Below, piece after piece: positions 8,303 to 16,663 of a stretch of 46,139 nt of DNA. The stretch is from Gammaproteobacteria bacterium. Lineage in GTDB: Bacteria > Pseudomonadota > Gammaproteobacteria > Pseudomonadales > Azotimanducaceae. A program made the position numbers and the translations under genes. Numbering within the stretch: the stretch's first letter is position 1; every line of letters starts with the position of its first letter. Where the stretch lies: assembly GCA_027295305.1 (NCBI GenBank), contig JAPULC010000202.1, positions 1 through 46,139 of the forward strand, written 5' to 3'. The notes beneath the pieces were generated by a model, which ran no database searches, was not told the DNA's origin, and saw only the letters and a list, made by a program, of their open reading frames with translations.

Positions 8303-10750
8303 TCACTCGAGAACGCCTGCTGCCCGGTAGGTCTCGATCTCCGCATCGCTGAACCCAAGAATATCCCCTAACACCTGCTCGGCGTGCTCGCCAAGGCGAG
8401 GTCCTGCGCTCATTGGCCCCACCTTTGCGCGGGAGAAGCGGGTGGCAAGACCGTCAAATGGCGATGCGCCTATGGTTCCGTGCTCGAGGGTCACGAAGAA
8501 CTCCCGATGAGCGAGTTGTGGATCGTCGTAGAGGTCCGTTGGCCTTGCCACGGCGTGGGCCGGCACACCCGCATCCCGCAGACCCTCGCCGAGAACAAAG
8601 CAGTCCTGCGCTGCACATGCCTTTTTCAGTCGCTCATGGATCTCGGCGCGCCTGGCTTCACGTTCCCCCTGCGACCACTCCCGCGCTTCGCCGCGCCAAT
8701 CGAGCGCGTCGCAAAGTCCCAGCCACTGGGCGTCCGACTGCACCGCAATGGCCACATATCGCTCTTCTCCCGCGGTGGCGAACACGCCGTGCGGGCAGCC
8801 ATAAGGCGAATCGTGCCCAATTGGCCCTGCAACCCGTCCGTTCACGGTGTAGTCGAGCACCAGCGGCTCGCCAAATTGGATGCCCGCCTCTATCTGCGAA
8901 AGGTCGATGTGCTGTCCTTCTCCGGTCCGCTTGCGGTGCAGAATGGCCGCGGCGAGGGCTGCAACTCCATAACGCGGTGCAATGAAATCCGTATAGGCCC
9001 CCCACGGACCCACAGGTGCGCGGTCCGGCCAACCCGTGATCGCGATCAGCCCGGCAAGCGCAGCACCCTGGTTGCCGAATCCCGAATAACCCGCCTCCGG
9101 CCCGGTCTGGCCACGCATGCACGTGCTCAACATCACGAGATCCGGATGGTCTCGGGCGAGGGTCTCATAGTCGAGACCGAAGCGCTGCATGGTTCCGGGT
9201 GTGAAGCTCTCTACGACCACGTCGGCCCAATCGATCAGACGGCGGGCAATCTCACGGCCCTCTTGCTTCGAGAGATTCAGCGCGAGCCCGAGCTTGGAGG
9301 TGTTGAAGTTCGCTTGAAAGTGGGAGCGATTCAAACCCGCCTCACCATCCTTGAACGGCCCAATCAGCCTCAGGACGTCCGGCCGCGTGCCGGACTCCAC
9401 ATGAACGACGGTAGCACCGTGATCCGCAATCCCTTTCGCAATGAGAGGACCTACGCCGACCCAGGCGAAATCCGCGACCTTGAGCCCCGCAAAGGCACCG
9501 GGTGGCGTCCCACCTGTAGGCGTTGCACCCGCCTCACGTCGCTTGGCACGCGGACCGAGTGAGTCGAGAAGGTGGTTGTGCTCACCCTGACGTGGCGCCG
9601 GCTGGCTCACCGAGATCGGGCTCTTCGACAGCTTGGCAAACGCGCCGGGATAGGTACGGCCGTCAATCTCGGTCCAGAATTCCCGCGCGTGGAGTTGGCG
9701 GTCGCCGAGCAGATCCGCGGTCGTATTGACCGCGGCTATCAGTGACTTAGTCTCCACGGCGCAACGCTGAAGCGCTGCCTTCGGCGTCACAGCCACGAAG
9801 TCCTGCACGGCGCGGATGGCAGCAATCAGATCCTCGGCGGAAAGCTTTCCGGAGGCAAGATCATCGCGCCAGGGAATAAAGTCGATGGCGGCGATGTGAT
9901 CCGGCACCGCACCCTCCTCGTGGCCCCACTGCACCAGCGACTGCAACGTGCGTCCACCCGTGCCGGGAAGGTAGAGCCCCAACACCACATGGCCGTCGGC
10001 ACAAGCCCACATGCGCGGCAATCGCAGTCCTGGAACCAGCTCGTTCGGCGGATCGTTGCGATATTCGCTGGTGCCCGGCGGGTTACGCCCCACCATCGGC
10101 GGAAACCCGGTGGCGTTCATCAACACCCACACGACACAGGCCTGCATGGACACATCGAGATGCTGTCCGAGCCCGCTCAACTCACGCTCGTTCAACGCGA
10201 TGATGATGTCTGCCGCTGCCTGAGCCCCGGCGTGAAACGAAGCCTGCGGCAAGCCCATCGGAATCGGCGGACGATCGCCATCACCCTGTAGCCCGAGCAA
10301 CCCACCTGCGGCTTCGATCGTGAGATCCGCAGCAGGCGCGCGGGCAAGAGGTCCGTCCTGCCCGTACGGCGTGATGGACGTGACCACTAGCCGGGGATTG
10401 CGCGATGAGAGCTCACCGTATCCCAGACCCAGCTCGTCCAAGGTCCCGGGCGTAAACGACTCGATCAGCACGTCGGCGTCGCGCGCCAGACGGCGCAGTT
10501 GCTCCGCGCCTTCCGAGGTCGCGAGGTCCAATGTCACGCTTTGCTTGCCGCGCGCTACCGCCGCCCAGAAAAGCGAACTTTCCAGATCACGGTCGCGGCC
10601 ATCGACGAATGGCGGAAGGCGTCTCGCTTCAGCACCCTCCGGTGGCTCAATTTTGATGACCTCGGCTCCGAGGTCGGCAAGGACACGGCCGGCTAGCTCG
10701 CCGCGTGCCGTTGCGAGATCAAGTACACGAACGCCTTCGAGTGGACCCAT
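8303..10750 (-). CDS. Fused double-domain class III CoA-transferase
   Basis: The 815-residue protein contains two CaiB/BaiF domains in one chain, residues 1-395 and about 418-815, joined by a Gly/Pro/Thr-rich linker. Each half has the Rossmann start (VRVLDLATARGELAG; LKVADFAWVGVGP) and the VESFTPGT motif. In domain 1 the catalytic Asp is present (APAADLTIEAAGG, Asp142). In domain 2 the same segment reads GYSGFGNQGAALAG (554-567), with no Asp at the nucleophile position. Single-domain enzymes work as interlocked dimers, so this fusion could be a one-chain pseudo-dimer with one active site. The start at 10750 is divergent from the PhyH gene. Confidence 0.85.
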   Translation of the reverse strand: MGPLEGVRVLDLATARGELAGRVLADLGAEVIKIEPPEGAEARRLPPFVDGRDRDLESSLFWAAVARGKQSVTLDLATSEGAEQLRRLARDADVLIESFTPGTLDELGLGYGELSSRNPRLVVTSITPYGQDGPLARAPAADLTIEAAGGLLGLQGDGDRPPIPMGLPQASFHAGAQAAADIIIALNERELSGLGQHLDVSMQACVVWVLMNATGFPPMVGRNPPGTSEYRNDPPNELVPGLRLPRMWACADGHVVLGLYLPGTGGRTLQSLVQWGHEEGAVPDHIAAIDFIPWRDDLASGKLSAEDLIAAIRAVQDFVAVTPKAALQRCAVETKSLIAAVNTTADLLGDRQLHAREFWTEIDGRTYPGAFAKLSKSPISVSQPAPRQGEHNHLLDSLGPRAKRREAGATPTGGTPPGAFAGLKVADFAWVGVGPLIAKGIADHGATVVHVESGTRPDVLRLIGPFKDGEAGLNRSHFQANFNTSKLGLALNLSKQEGREIARRLIDWADVVVESFTPGTMQRFGLDYETLARDHPDLVMLSTCMRGQTGPEAGYSGFGNQGAALAGLIAITGWPDRAPVGPWGAYTDFIAPRYGVAALAAAILHRKRTGEGQHIDLSQIEAGIQFGEPLVLDYTVNGRVAGPIGHDSPYGCPHGVFATAGEERYVAIAVQSDAQWLGLCDALDWRGEAREWSQGEREARRAEIHERLKKACAAQDCFVLGEGLRDAGVPAHAVARPTDLYDDPQLAHREFFVTLEHGTIGASPFDGLATRFSRAKVGPMSAGPRLGEHAEQVLGDILGFSDAEIETYRAAGVLE

Positions 10751-10877
10751 GAACCTCTCCTGCGAGGCTTCTTTGTATCGCGTTTGGACTCTCGTGCAAA
10801 GGGAGCACCCCGGCTCGGCCGCACCCGCCTCTGTTAGTATCCGAACGACGATCGGCCGGGAAGGAGCAGGGAAGTCA

Positions 10878-11732
10878 GTGCTGGACCAGCGTCATCTGGC
10901 GCAGCTGATCAATCAGGATCAACGTCAACACTTCGAGGAGCTGGGGTATCTCATAGTCGAGAATGCTCTACCGGATTCGCTGGTAGCGCGTCTGGAGGCG
11001 CGCATCGACGCTATCCATCGCCATCACCTGGAAGCCGAATACGATCCCTATACCCGGCGTCCGCTCACTGCCGATGACGTGTTCTTCTATCCGAACTTCC
11101 TCGGGCGCGATCAGCTCTTCGTGAACCTACTGGACTGGCCGAAGACCTTTCCGCTCGTTTGGGCCATCCTCGGCTGGAACATCTACTCCTATCATTCCCA
11201 CTTCATCATCACACCCCCGCGTACTCCCGAGCAGGGCCCGGGGCGCATGGGCTTTCACCAGGACAGTGGGCGGGTCAATCGGGACATTCAGACCCATCCG
11301 CGGCCGCGTCTATCACTCAAGGTGGGCTATTGGCTCTCGGACTGCTCTGTTCCCGGACGGGGTAACTTCCACGTGGTCCCGGGCAGTCACCTCGATGACG
11401 ACATGGAGCGCCCCAGCGACGGGACCGCACCGCCGGGAGCGATCCCCATCTGCTGTAAACCCGGGGACGCGGTGGTTTTCGACCGCCGCCTCTGGCACTC
11501 GGCGAGTCCGAACCACTCTCAGGTCACCCGCAAAGGGCTCTTCTACGGCTACGGTTATCGGTGGCTGCGCTCGAAGGACGACATGGAAATCCCGGTCGAG
11601 CTCTTCAAGCACAACGATCCGGTGCGCCGGCAGCTTCTCGGCGCCGGTGTCAACGCCAACGGACATTTCACCCCCACCGACGCCGACGTGCCCCTCAAGA
11701 CGTGGCTCGACGAGCAGGGCCTGCCGACTTAG
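10878..11732 (+). CDS. Phytanoyl-CoA dioxygenase (PhyH) family protein
   Basis: This is a 284-residue Fe(II)/2-oxoglutarate-type oxygenase. The iron-binding facial triad is visible: His127 and Asp129 in GFHQDSG, and the distal His207 in LWHSASPN, followed by a basic residue region (HSQVTRKG) that would bind 2-oxoglutarate. The N-terminal QRQHFEELGYLIVENALP is typical of PhyH proteins. The frame is open much further upstream but that part is antisense to the CoA-transferase. The GTG at 10878 follows AAGGAG and GGGAAG and sits just before homology. PhyH enzymes alpha-hydroxylate branched acyl-CoAs or hydroxylate diverse small molecules. The CoA-transferase neighbours favour an acyl-CoA substrate, which is inference. 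Confidence 0.82.
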   Translation: MLDQRHLAQLINQDQRQHFEELGYLIVENALPDSLVARLEARIDAIHRHHLEAEYDPYTRRPLTADDVFFYPNFLGRDQLFVNLLDWPKTFPLVWAILGWNIYSYHSHFIITPPRTPEQGPGRMGFHQDSGRVNRDIQTHPRPRLSLKVGYWLSDCSVPGRGNFHVVPGSHLDDDMERPSDGTAPPGAIPICCKPGDAVVFDRRLWHSASPNHSQVTRKGLFYGYGYRWLRSKDDMEIPVELFKHNDPVRRQLLGAGVNANGHFTPTDADVPLKTWLDEQGLPT

Positions 11733-11756
11733 TTCCCCGGCGCCCCGCGCGCTGTT

Positions 11757-11775
11757 CAATTTTTGATCAAAATTG
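11757..11775. repeat. AT-rich palindrome after the PhyH gene
   Basis: The arms CAATTTT and AAAATTG flank TGATC. There is no T-run behind a GC stem, so it is not a classic terminator. It marks the change from GC-rich sequence to a stretch that looks lower in GC and runs to about 14080. Confidence 0.4.
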
Positions 11776-11909
11776 TGACGTGTGCCCGAGTCCACCGTGA
11801 CGCCTTAGACGTTCATTTCAGCACGGACGTGAATAATCCAACGCGAAGGAAGCAGTACTGCCAGGGAGGCACTTTCTTCCAAGGAACGACCTGTCCCGGG
11901 GGGACAACA

Positions 11910-12062
11910 ATGAGCGTCGAGGCTTTTCAGCAGTTCGCTGTCATGTACGGCGCGTTCGCACTCATCATCGTATTGATCTGGCGCGTGGTCAGGGACCAGA
12001 CTCGCGAACGTGATTATTTCAAACAAGAAGAGACCACTCCCAGAAAGTCGATCAATAGCTAG
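11910..12062 (+). CDS. Small single-span membrane protein
   Basis: A 50-residue frame starts with ATG at 11910 behind a GGGGGGAC purine stretch. Residues 9-28 (FAVMYGAFALIIVLIWRVVR) form one convincing membrane helix, followed by a charged tail ending in KQEETTPRKSINS. The positive-inside rule suggests a cytoplasmic C-terminus. I recognise no family. The size and charge pattern recall small inner-membrane subunits or regulators, but nothing nearby names a partner. The frame is open upstream to 11763 with no good start. Confidence 0.5.
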   Translation: MSVEAFQQFAVMYGAFALIIVLIWRVVRDQTRERDYFKQEETTPRKSINS

Positions 12063-12232
12063 TTGATAGCTCAGACCCGACCTGACAGACAGTGTCCGAG
12101 GAGGTCGAGGCCTATACGCTCCCGTTAGCCGACGTTCAATGACGGCGGTGAATGCGTACTAGCGACCCCACAGCGGCCATTACATAGGCACCTTCCGATT
12201 GATACGCTGTCCCCGGCAAGTGGAGGGACAAC

Positions 12233-12715
12233 ATGACCGTTGTGGAATTAGGCGCGCTAGGCGAGTTCGTTGGAGCGTTCGCGATGGTCGCGACACTGAT
12301 TTACCTCGCCGTACAGATCCGTCAGAACACCCAGACTGTACAGGCCGCGGCCGTTGACGCCAGTGTGGGCAGGGTCAATGAGGTTCGGAAAAGCCTTTAT
12401 GAAGACGCAGAGCTCTCGCGCATCTACCTCCAAGGAAACGCCGAACCGGATGCTCTCGATGACGAGTGCCGCGTGCGATATCGAACGTTCATCCACAGTG
12501 TCTTGTGGGCTGTATGGAACGTGCACGCTCAAACGACGTTGACAGGTATGGGCCCAACGATGTGGGCTGCTCACATTCCACTCCTCAAAAGAGTGCTGAG
12601 TTGTCCCGGCGGGCGATGGTTCTGGCGTGAATATCGCGATGAGTTCGAGGAATCGTTTCGCACCGAGATCGACCGAATCTCAAACGAAGAAAAGGATCAT
12701 GCTTCGTCCGGGTGA
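12233..12715 (+). CDS. Hypothetical protein with N-terminal membrane helix
   Basis: The 160-residue product starts at an ATG preceded by GTGGAGGGACAAC, a good ribosome-binding site. The N-terminus (LGEFVGAFAMVATLIYLAVQ, about residues 9-28) is a membrane helix followed by IRQNTQTVQAAAV, which looks like a short coiled or amphipathic segment. The rest is a soluble helical domain with conserved-looking RYRTFIHSVLWAVWNVH and WFWREYRDEFEESFR. I know this arrangement from uncharacterised proteins of marine and soil proteobacteria with no assigned function. Its stop codon falls inside a 14-base tandem repeat. Confidence 0.65.
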   Translation: MTVVELGALGEFVGAFAMVATLIYLAVQIRQNTQTVQAAAVDASVGRVNEVRKSLYEDAELSRIYLQGNAEPDALDDECRVRYRTFIHSVLWAVWNVHAQTTLTGMGPTMWAAHIPLLKRVLSCPGGRWFWREYRDEFEESFRTEIDRISNEEKDHASSG

Positions 12716-12748
12716 GTGACGCCGGGTGAGTGACGCCGGGTGAGTGAC
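12707..12748 (+). repeat. Three tandem copies of a 14-bp unit over a stop codon
   Basis: The unit GCCGGGTGAGTGAC occurs three times in a row (the first base of copy one differs). The TGA stop of the preceding gene (12713-12715) lies in the first copy, and a TGA recurs in each copy at the same register shift. Confidence 0.85.
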
Positions 12749-12810
12749 CGCAATTGGCCGTACGTATAGGTCCAACGACCATTCAATCATTTACCTGTTT
12801 AGGAAGTTGC

Positions 12811-14079
12811 GTGCCGAAATCACTGTCAATCTTGCTCATTGTGTTAATAGCAGTCGGAACCTTCCTTGGTTATCAGCTGTGGTTTGATTTTGGTCCGTGG
12901 GTGGAACTACCGCACAATGATGTTCCCGAAAATGAGCGACAGATAGACGACCAGTATGCGGCGGCTGGACGAACCGCGATGGATGCAATCAGAGAACATC
13001 GTGATAAACATGGGTTTCCAGCGATCACAGCTGCCGTGGCTGTGGCCCAGTCAGTCGTTTGGAGTGGCGCAGTGTGCTGGGCGGATGTAGATGGACGAAT
13101 CCCCGCCACGCAAGACACGCTGATGCGAATTGGCTCGACTTCGAAAGCCGTTACTGCAACGGCCCTAGCGCGACTCATTGACGCGGGCGAACTTTCGTTG
13201 GACGTGCCAATCTCAAAATACTCCACCAATTTGCCGAATGATGCGTGGAATCCCCTAACCCTCAGGCAGCTTGCATCGCATACAGCAGGTTTGCCCGACT
13301 ATGAACGAAACGGCGACCGAATTGGCCAATTAGTCACTTTGTGTGGTTGCAAGCACTACACCAGCGTGCGTGACAGCCTGGGTATCTTTGATGGTAGCGA
13401 GCTGCTTTTCACGCCAGGCGAGGATTTTTCTTACACAAGCTTTGACGTGAACCTGATCGGCGCGATCATTTCGGCACAACAGAGGAAGCCGTTCCTGAGT
13501 GTGTTGCAAGAACGAGTGTTTTCGCCCTTGGGTTTACGTTCATCCGGCGGCGATCACGACGGCGCTGACCGCCCCGACCTGGCAAAATTCTATGAAACGC
13601 GTGGAGACAAAGTACGCCTGTGGCGCAACTTCGATTTATCGCAACGATGGCCAGGAGGTGGTCTTGTTTCGACGTCTGTCGAACTCGCGATGATTGGAAA
13701 TGCGTGGCTTGATCCGGATTTCATCGCCACAACAACACGCATGGCCATGTGGACACCACAAACATTGAGCAACGGTGACGTTAACGAGCAAAGCTATGCG
13801 TTGGGCTGGCGCTTCAACCCGGACATTGCGCAATCGGGCGATGACGACAAGGTGCTGTCATACGCTCACCATGGTGGAGTTTCCAAAGGTGCGATGAGTT
13901 GGCTCGTTGTTTACCCGGATTATGGCCTTTCAATTGCCGTGAATATCAACACACGGGCGGAAACATTTTCGTTGTTTGCAGGCGTCGAAAAGAAAATCGC
14001 CGCAGCGTTCCTGGAGCAAATCGCACAGCTCAAAGGCACTAAGGAGATTTCTTCACGAGCTGCAATTGATCGTAATTAG
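12811..14079 (+). CDS. Serine hydrolase, beta-lactamase class C/LACTB-like, membrane-anchored
   Basis: This is a 422-residue penicillin-binding-protein-fold hydrolase. The catalytic SxxK is Ser109-Thr-Ser-Lys112 in MRIGSTSKAVTA. The second motif reads FSYTSFDVNLIG, giving Tyr-Thr-Ser where Tyr-x-Asn is usual. The third-box equivalent is HHGGVSKGAM. An N-terminal hydrophobic helix (residues 4-24) anchors it, with the enzyme likely in the periplasm. The GTG at 12811 has AGGA seven bases upstream; the longer frame from a TTG at 12754 lacks support. Relatives include esterases, D-aminopeptidases and LACTB-type proteases; true beta-lactamase activity is not implied. Codon use is visibly more AT-rich than in the flanking catabolic genes, which suggests transfer. 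Confidence 0.8.
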   Translation: MPKSLSILLIVLIAVGTFLGYQLWFDFGPWVELPHNDVPENERQIDDQYAAAGRTAMDAIREHRDKHGFPAITAAVAVAQSVVWSGAVCWADVDGRIPATQDTLMRIGSTSKAVTATALARLIDAGELSLDVPISKYSTNLPNDAWNPLTLRQLASHTAGLPDYERNGDRIGQLVTLCGCKHYTSVRDSLGIFDGSELLFTPGEDFSYTSFDVNLIGAIISAQQRKPFLSVLQERVFSPLGLRSSGGDHDGADRPDLAKFYETRGDKVRLWRNFDLSQRWPGGGLVSTSVELAMIGNAWLDPDFIATTTRMAMWTPQTLSNGDVNEQSYALGWRFNPDIAQSGDDDKVLSYAHHGGVSKGAMSWLVVYPDYGLSIAVNINTRAETFSLFAGVEKKIAAAFLEQIAQLKGTKEISSRAAIDRN

Positions 14080-14136
14080 GTTCACCGCTCGAGGCCGCCT
14101 TGTCTGGTGCACCCGCCCTCATAAGGAGATGATCCC

Positions 14137-14811
14137 ATGACCGAGTTGACCACATACGAGCAGGTTGGTGACGTCGCCCTCATCATCATGGACGACGGCA
14201 AGGCCAACGCCTTCGGCCCACCCATGATTGCTGCCGTCGACGCAATGCTCGACCGCGCAGCTGACGATGCCAAAGCCGTCGTGCTGACCGGCCGACCCGG
14301 CATCTTCTCGGGTGGGTTCGACCTCAACGTGATTCGCGGTGGCGACGCAACGCAGGCGCGCGCCCAGGCGTTGGGTGGTGCGCGTCTCATGATGCGACTG
14401 TATGGATGGCCGCAGCCCCTGGTAGTCGCGGCCTCGGGACACGCCATCGCCCTCGGCGCTTTTTGTGTGCTCGCCGGCGACCATCGCCTGGGTGCAGACG
14501 GTGAATTTCGAATCGGTCTGAACGAAGTCGCCATCGGCGCGACGCTGCCACCGTTCGCCTGGTTGCTGGCCAAGGAACGACTTTCCAAACGCTATCTGAC
14601 GCAAGCGACGCTTACCGCGAAGATGTACGAGCCAAACGGCGCGTGCGATGCCGGTTTTCTCGATGAGGTGGTGGCGGCTGACGAGCTACGTAATGTCGCG
14701 CTCGAACGTGCCGCGCAATTGGCAGAGCTCGACGCCAATGCATATGCCGGGATGAAACAGGGCCTCCGAGGTGAATCCATTGACGCCGTCCTTGCCGGTC
14801 TCGAGGGCTGA
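14137..14811 (+). CDS. Crotonase-fold enoyl-CoA hydratase/isomerase family protein
   Basis: A 224-residue crotonase begins behind an ATAAGGAGATGATCCC leader with a strong AAGGAG. The oxyanion-hole segments are FSGGFDLNVI and SGHAIALGAF. At the position of the first hydratase Glu (the GGCE motif of classical hydratases) it has Ala-Phe (ALGAFCVLAGD), while the second Glu is kept in the LNEVAIG segment. Hydratases use both, so this enzyme is more likely an isomerase or another crotonase reaction. It is shorter than the usual 260 residues at the C-terminus. The GST-like gene 84 bases downstream may be cotranscribed. Confidence 0.82.
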   Translation: MTELTTYEQVGDVALIIMDDGKANAFGPPMIAAVDAMLDRAADDAKAVVLTGRPGIFSGGFDLNVIRGGDATQARAQALGGARLMMRLYGWPQPLVVAASGHAIALGAFCVLAGDHRLGADGEFRIGLNEVAIGATLPPFAWLLAKERLSKRYLTQATLTAKMYEPNGACDAGFLDEVVAADELRNVALERAAQLAELDANAYAGMKQGLRGESIDAVLAGLEG

Positions 14812-14895
14812 CCGAGATGTCGGGGCCGCTCAGTCATATCAAAGCCGTCCGGACGCCCGCTGGCGGCGGGCACCGGACACTGAGAAGATCACCAC

Positions 14896-15627
14896 ATGGC
14901 ACTTGACCTTTACATGGGTGCGACACCCAACGGCTGGAAAGTCTCCATCATGATCGAGGAATTGCGCGAGGCCGGTGTCGACCTGCCCGAGACTCGATTC
15001 CACATGGTTAACCTGGGGGCGGGAGAGCAATTCACGCCCGCATTCACCGCAATCAACCCGAACCAGAAGATACCTGCGCTGGTCGATGACGGGCGTGCCG
15101 TCATGGAAAGCTGCGCGATCCTTCACTACCTGGCAGAAAAGTTCCCCACCGCACTGTTCCCATTGGACGAGCGACGGTGGGACGTGATCCCCTGGTTGTA
15201 CTGGCAGGCGGCGAACCTAGGTCCGGCTTTCGGCAACAAGCTCAGCTACACGCGCTACATCGATGTGGCCGACGAGACCAAGGCGCATCCATTGGAACGA
15301 TTCGGCAAGGAGTCACAGCGGCTGGTCGCGATTCTCGCCCACCAGCTCGAACAACATCCTTACCTATGCGGTGATACTTTCACGATCGCCGACATTTCCG
15401 TGTTCCCTTGGATTCGGGCCTACAAGTGGGCGAAGGTGGACATCACCGTCCAGCCCAGAGTGGTGGAGTGGCTCACGCGCGTCCGGGCCCGCCCGGGTGT
15501 CGACCGCGGTGTCGCCTACGGCGTGCCAAAGGACGAAGTCGACAGCTTCAGTAAGGAGCGCCGAGAACGCTACAAGGCAGGGGGCGGAAAAATCGCCGCC
15601 AATGAGAACCTCAAGACATCGATCTGA
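14896..15627 (+). CDS. Glutathione S-transferase family protein
   Basis: The 243-residue protein has the thioredoxin-like N-domain (LDLYMGATPNGWKVSIMIEE) and the cis-Pro and glutathione-binding motifs NQKIPALVDD and ESCAILHYLAEK. The alpha-helical C-domain carries FTIADISVFPWIR, the N-capping box. The early TPNGWKV segment matches the YghU/YfcG nu-class of bacterial GSTs, which act as disulfide-bond reductases or peroxidases. It follows a crotonase gene. Function beyond glutathione binding is not inferable. Confidence 0.85.
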   Translation: MALDLYMGATPNGWKVSIMIEELREAGVDLPETRFHMVNLGAGEQFTPAFTAINPNQKIPALVDDGRAVMESCAILHYLAEKFPTALFPLDERRWDVIPWLYWQAANLGPAFGNKLSYTRYIDVADETKAHPLERFGKESQRLVAILAHQLEQHPYLCGDTFTIADISVFPWIRAYKWAKVDITVQPRVVEWLTRVRARPGVDRGVAYGVPKDEVDSFSKERRERYKAGGGKIAANENLKTSI

Positions 15628-15692
15628 GCTTGGACTTGGGTGGCGAACGACTGCCTCGACTCGCAAAGCGGCCATTACGATGTAACGCCAAC

Positions 15693-16532
15693 TCAAGCCG
15701 CCTCGATTTCCTGCCGCCAGGCCAGCAACTGATCGGCAAGCGCTTCTTCACCATAACGATTCATCGCCGTCACATAACTGTCAATAAATCGGTGGTAGAG
15801 CGGAACCAGTCCCCGCTCGAGTGGCGTTATGATTTCATCGAGTGGTTCCGGAACCGATTCGTTCCGCCATTGATAGGCCAGCTCAACCAGGGCCGCATCA
15901 TCGCCCTGAAAATGTTCCAGGTAATATTGATAGGACACGTCGTTACCGGCGACTTTCCCGGTGCGTTCGAGATAAATGAAGCGGGCGGGAAATAACACCG
16001 TCTTGGTGATATAGACATCGCCCTTGCCCGCCATCAGGGAGACATCCAGGAATTCGCGAATTCGCTGCTCGCTACCCAGGTAACCCAGGGCAAAGGCCGC
16101 GCCGGCGATTTCCAGTTCTTGTTTTGTGGGCCGAATCAATTCACTCCTGACCTCTTTACCCTCCAGTAACAGGGCATGGTCGATCAGGTCCAAGCGATCA
16201 AAAGGGGGGTAGCGGCCACCTTCCGCCCGGCGATTGATGGAATCAACGGACCCCCAGAATATTGAGAGGCTATTGTTTACCGCTGCAACCTCGGCGAGGG
16301 CTGCGACCCGGGAACTATCGACACGATCAGCATCGCCTGGGCCAAGGGGCTGCTGCAGGATAATGCCTATGTCGATATCACTGACCAGTTCGCTAAAACC
16401 GCCCCGGGCCAGACTCCCCATCATATAGACAGCAACACATCGCTCCTTGAAATTAGCTTTAGCGGCGACAACGACCGCCTGGACTAGTGCCTTGATGGCT
16501 TCGTTCTCTGTTCTGATACTGCCAACGTTCAT
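15693..16532 (-). CDS. Nucleotidyltransferase (pol-beta superfamily) domain protein
   Basis: The 279-residue protein has the minimal nucleotidyltransferase signature near its N-terminus: GSLARGG at 39-45 and SDIDIGI at 51-57, with Asp52 and Asp54 as metal ligands. Such domains add nucleotides to antibiotics, proteins or RNA. The remaining 200 residues are helical, with several aromatic clusters, and resemble the C-terminal region of aminoglycoside-adenylyltransferase-like proteins. No HEPN or toxin partner is adjacent. Base composition looks less GC-rich than the housekeeping genes. The start is the ATG at 16532, and the stop is convergent with the GST-like gene. Confidence 0.72.
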   Translation of the reverse strand: MNVGSIRTENEAIKALVQAVVVAAKANFKERCVAVYMMGSLARGGFSELVSDIDIGIILQQPLGPGDADRVDSSRVAALAEVAAVNNSLSIFWGSVDSINRRAEGGRYPPFDRLDLIDHALLLEGKEVRSELIRPTKQELEIAGAAFALGYLGSEQRIREFLDVSLMAGKGDVYITKTVLFPARFIYLERTGKVAGNDVSYQYYLEHFQGDDAALVELAYQWRNESVPEPLDEIITPLERGLVPLYHRFIDSYVTAMNRYGEEALADQLLAWRQEIEAA

Positions 16533-16663
16533 TCGAGAAGATTGCGGTCGTCGCGCTCCAATGACTGCTACGGATTGGTAAGCAGCCCCTCGCTAATTCG
16601 GAGTCGAGCGGCGGCTTTCGAGACCCAAAGCGGACCCCACTGTTTGGCGCGACTGCGCTGAGG

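Noticed and set aside
8384-9562. Long forward frame (392 codons) inside the fused CoA-transferase
   Set aside because: Antisense shadow caused by high GC at third positions; no motif and no ribosome-binding site.
12811-14079. Calling the serine hydrolase an antibiotic-resistance beta-lactamase
   Set aside because: SxxK is present but the second motif is not the canonical Tyr-x-Asn and the protein has a membrane anchor; LACTB-like hydrolases share this fold without resistance activity.
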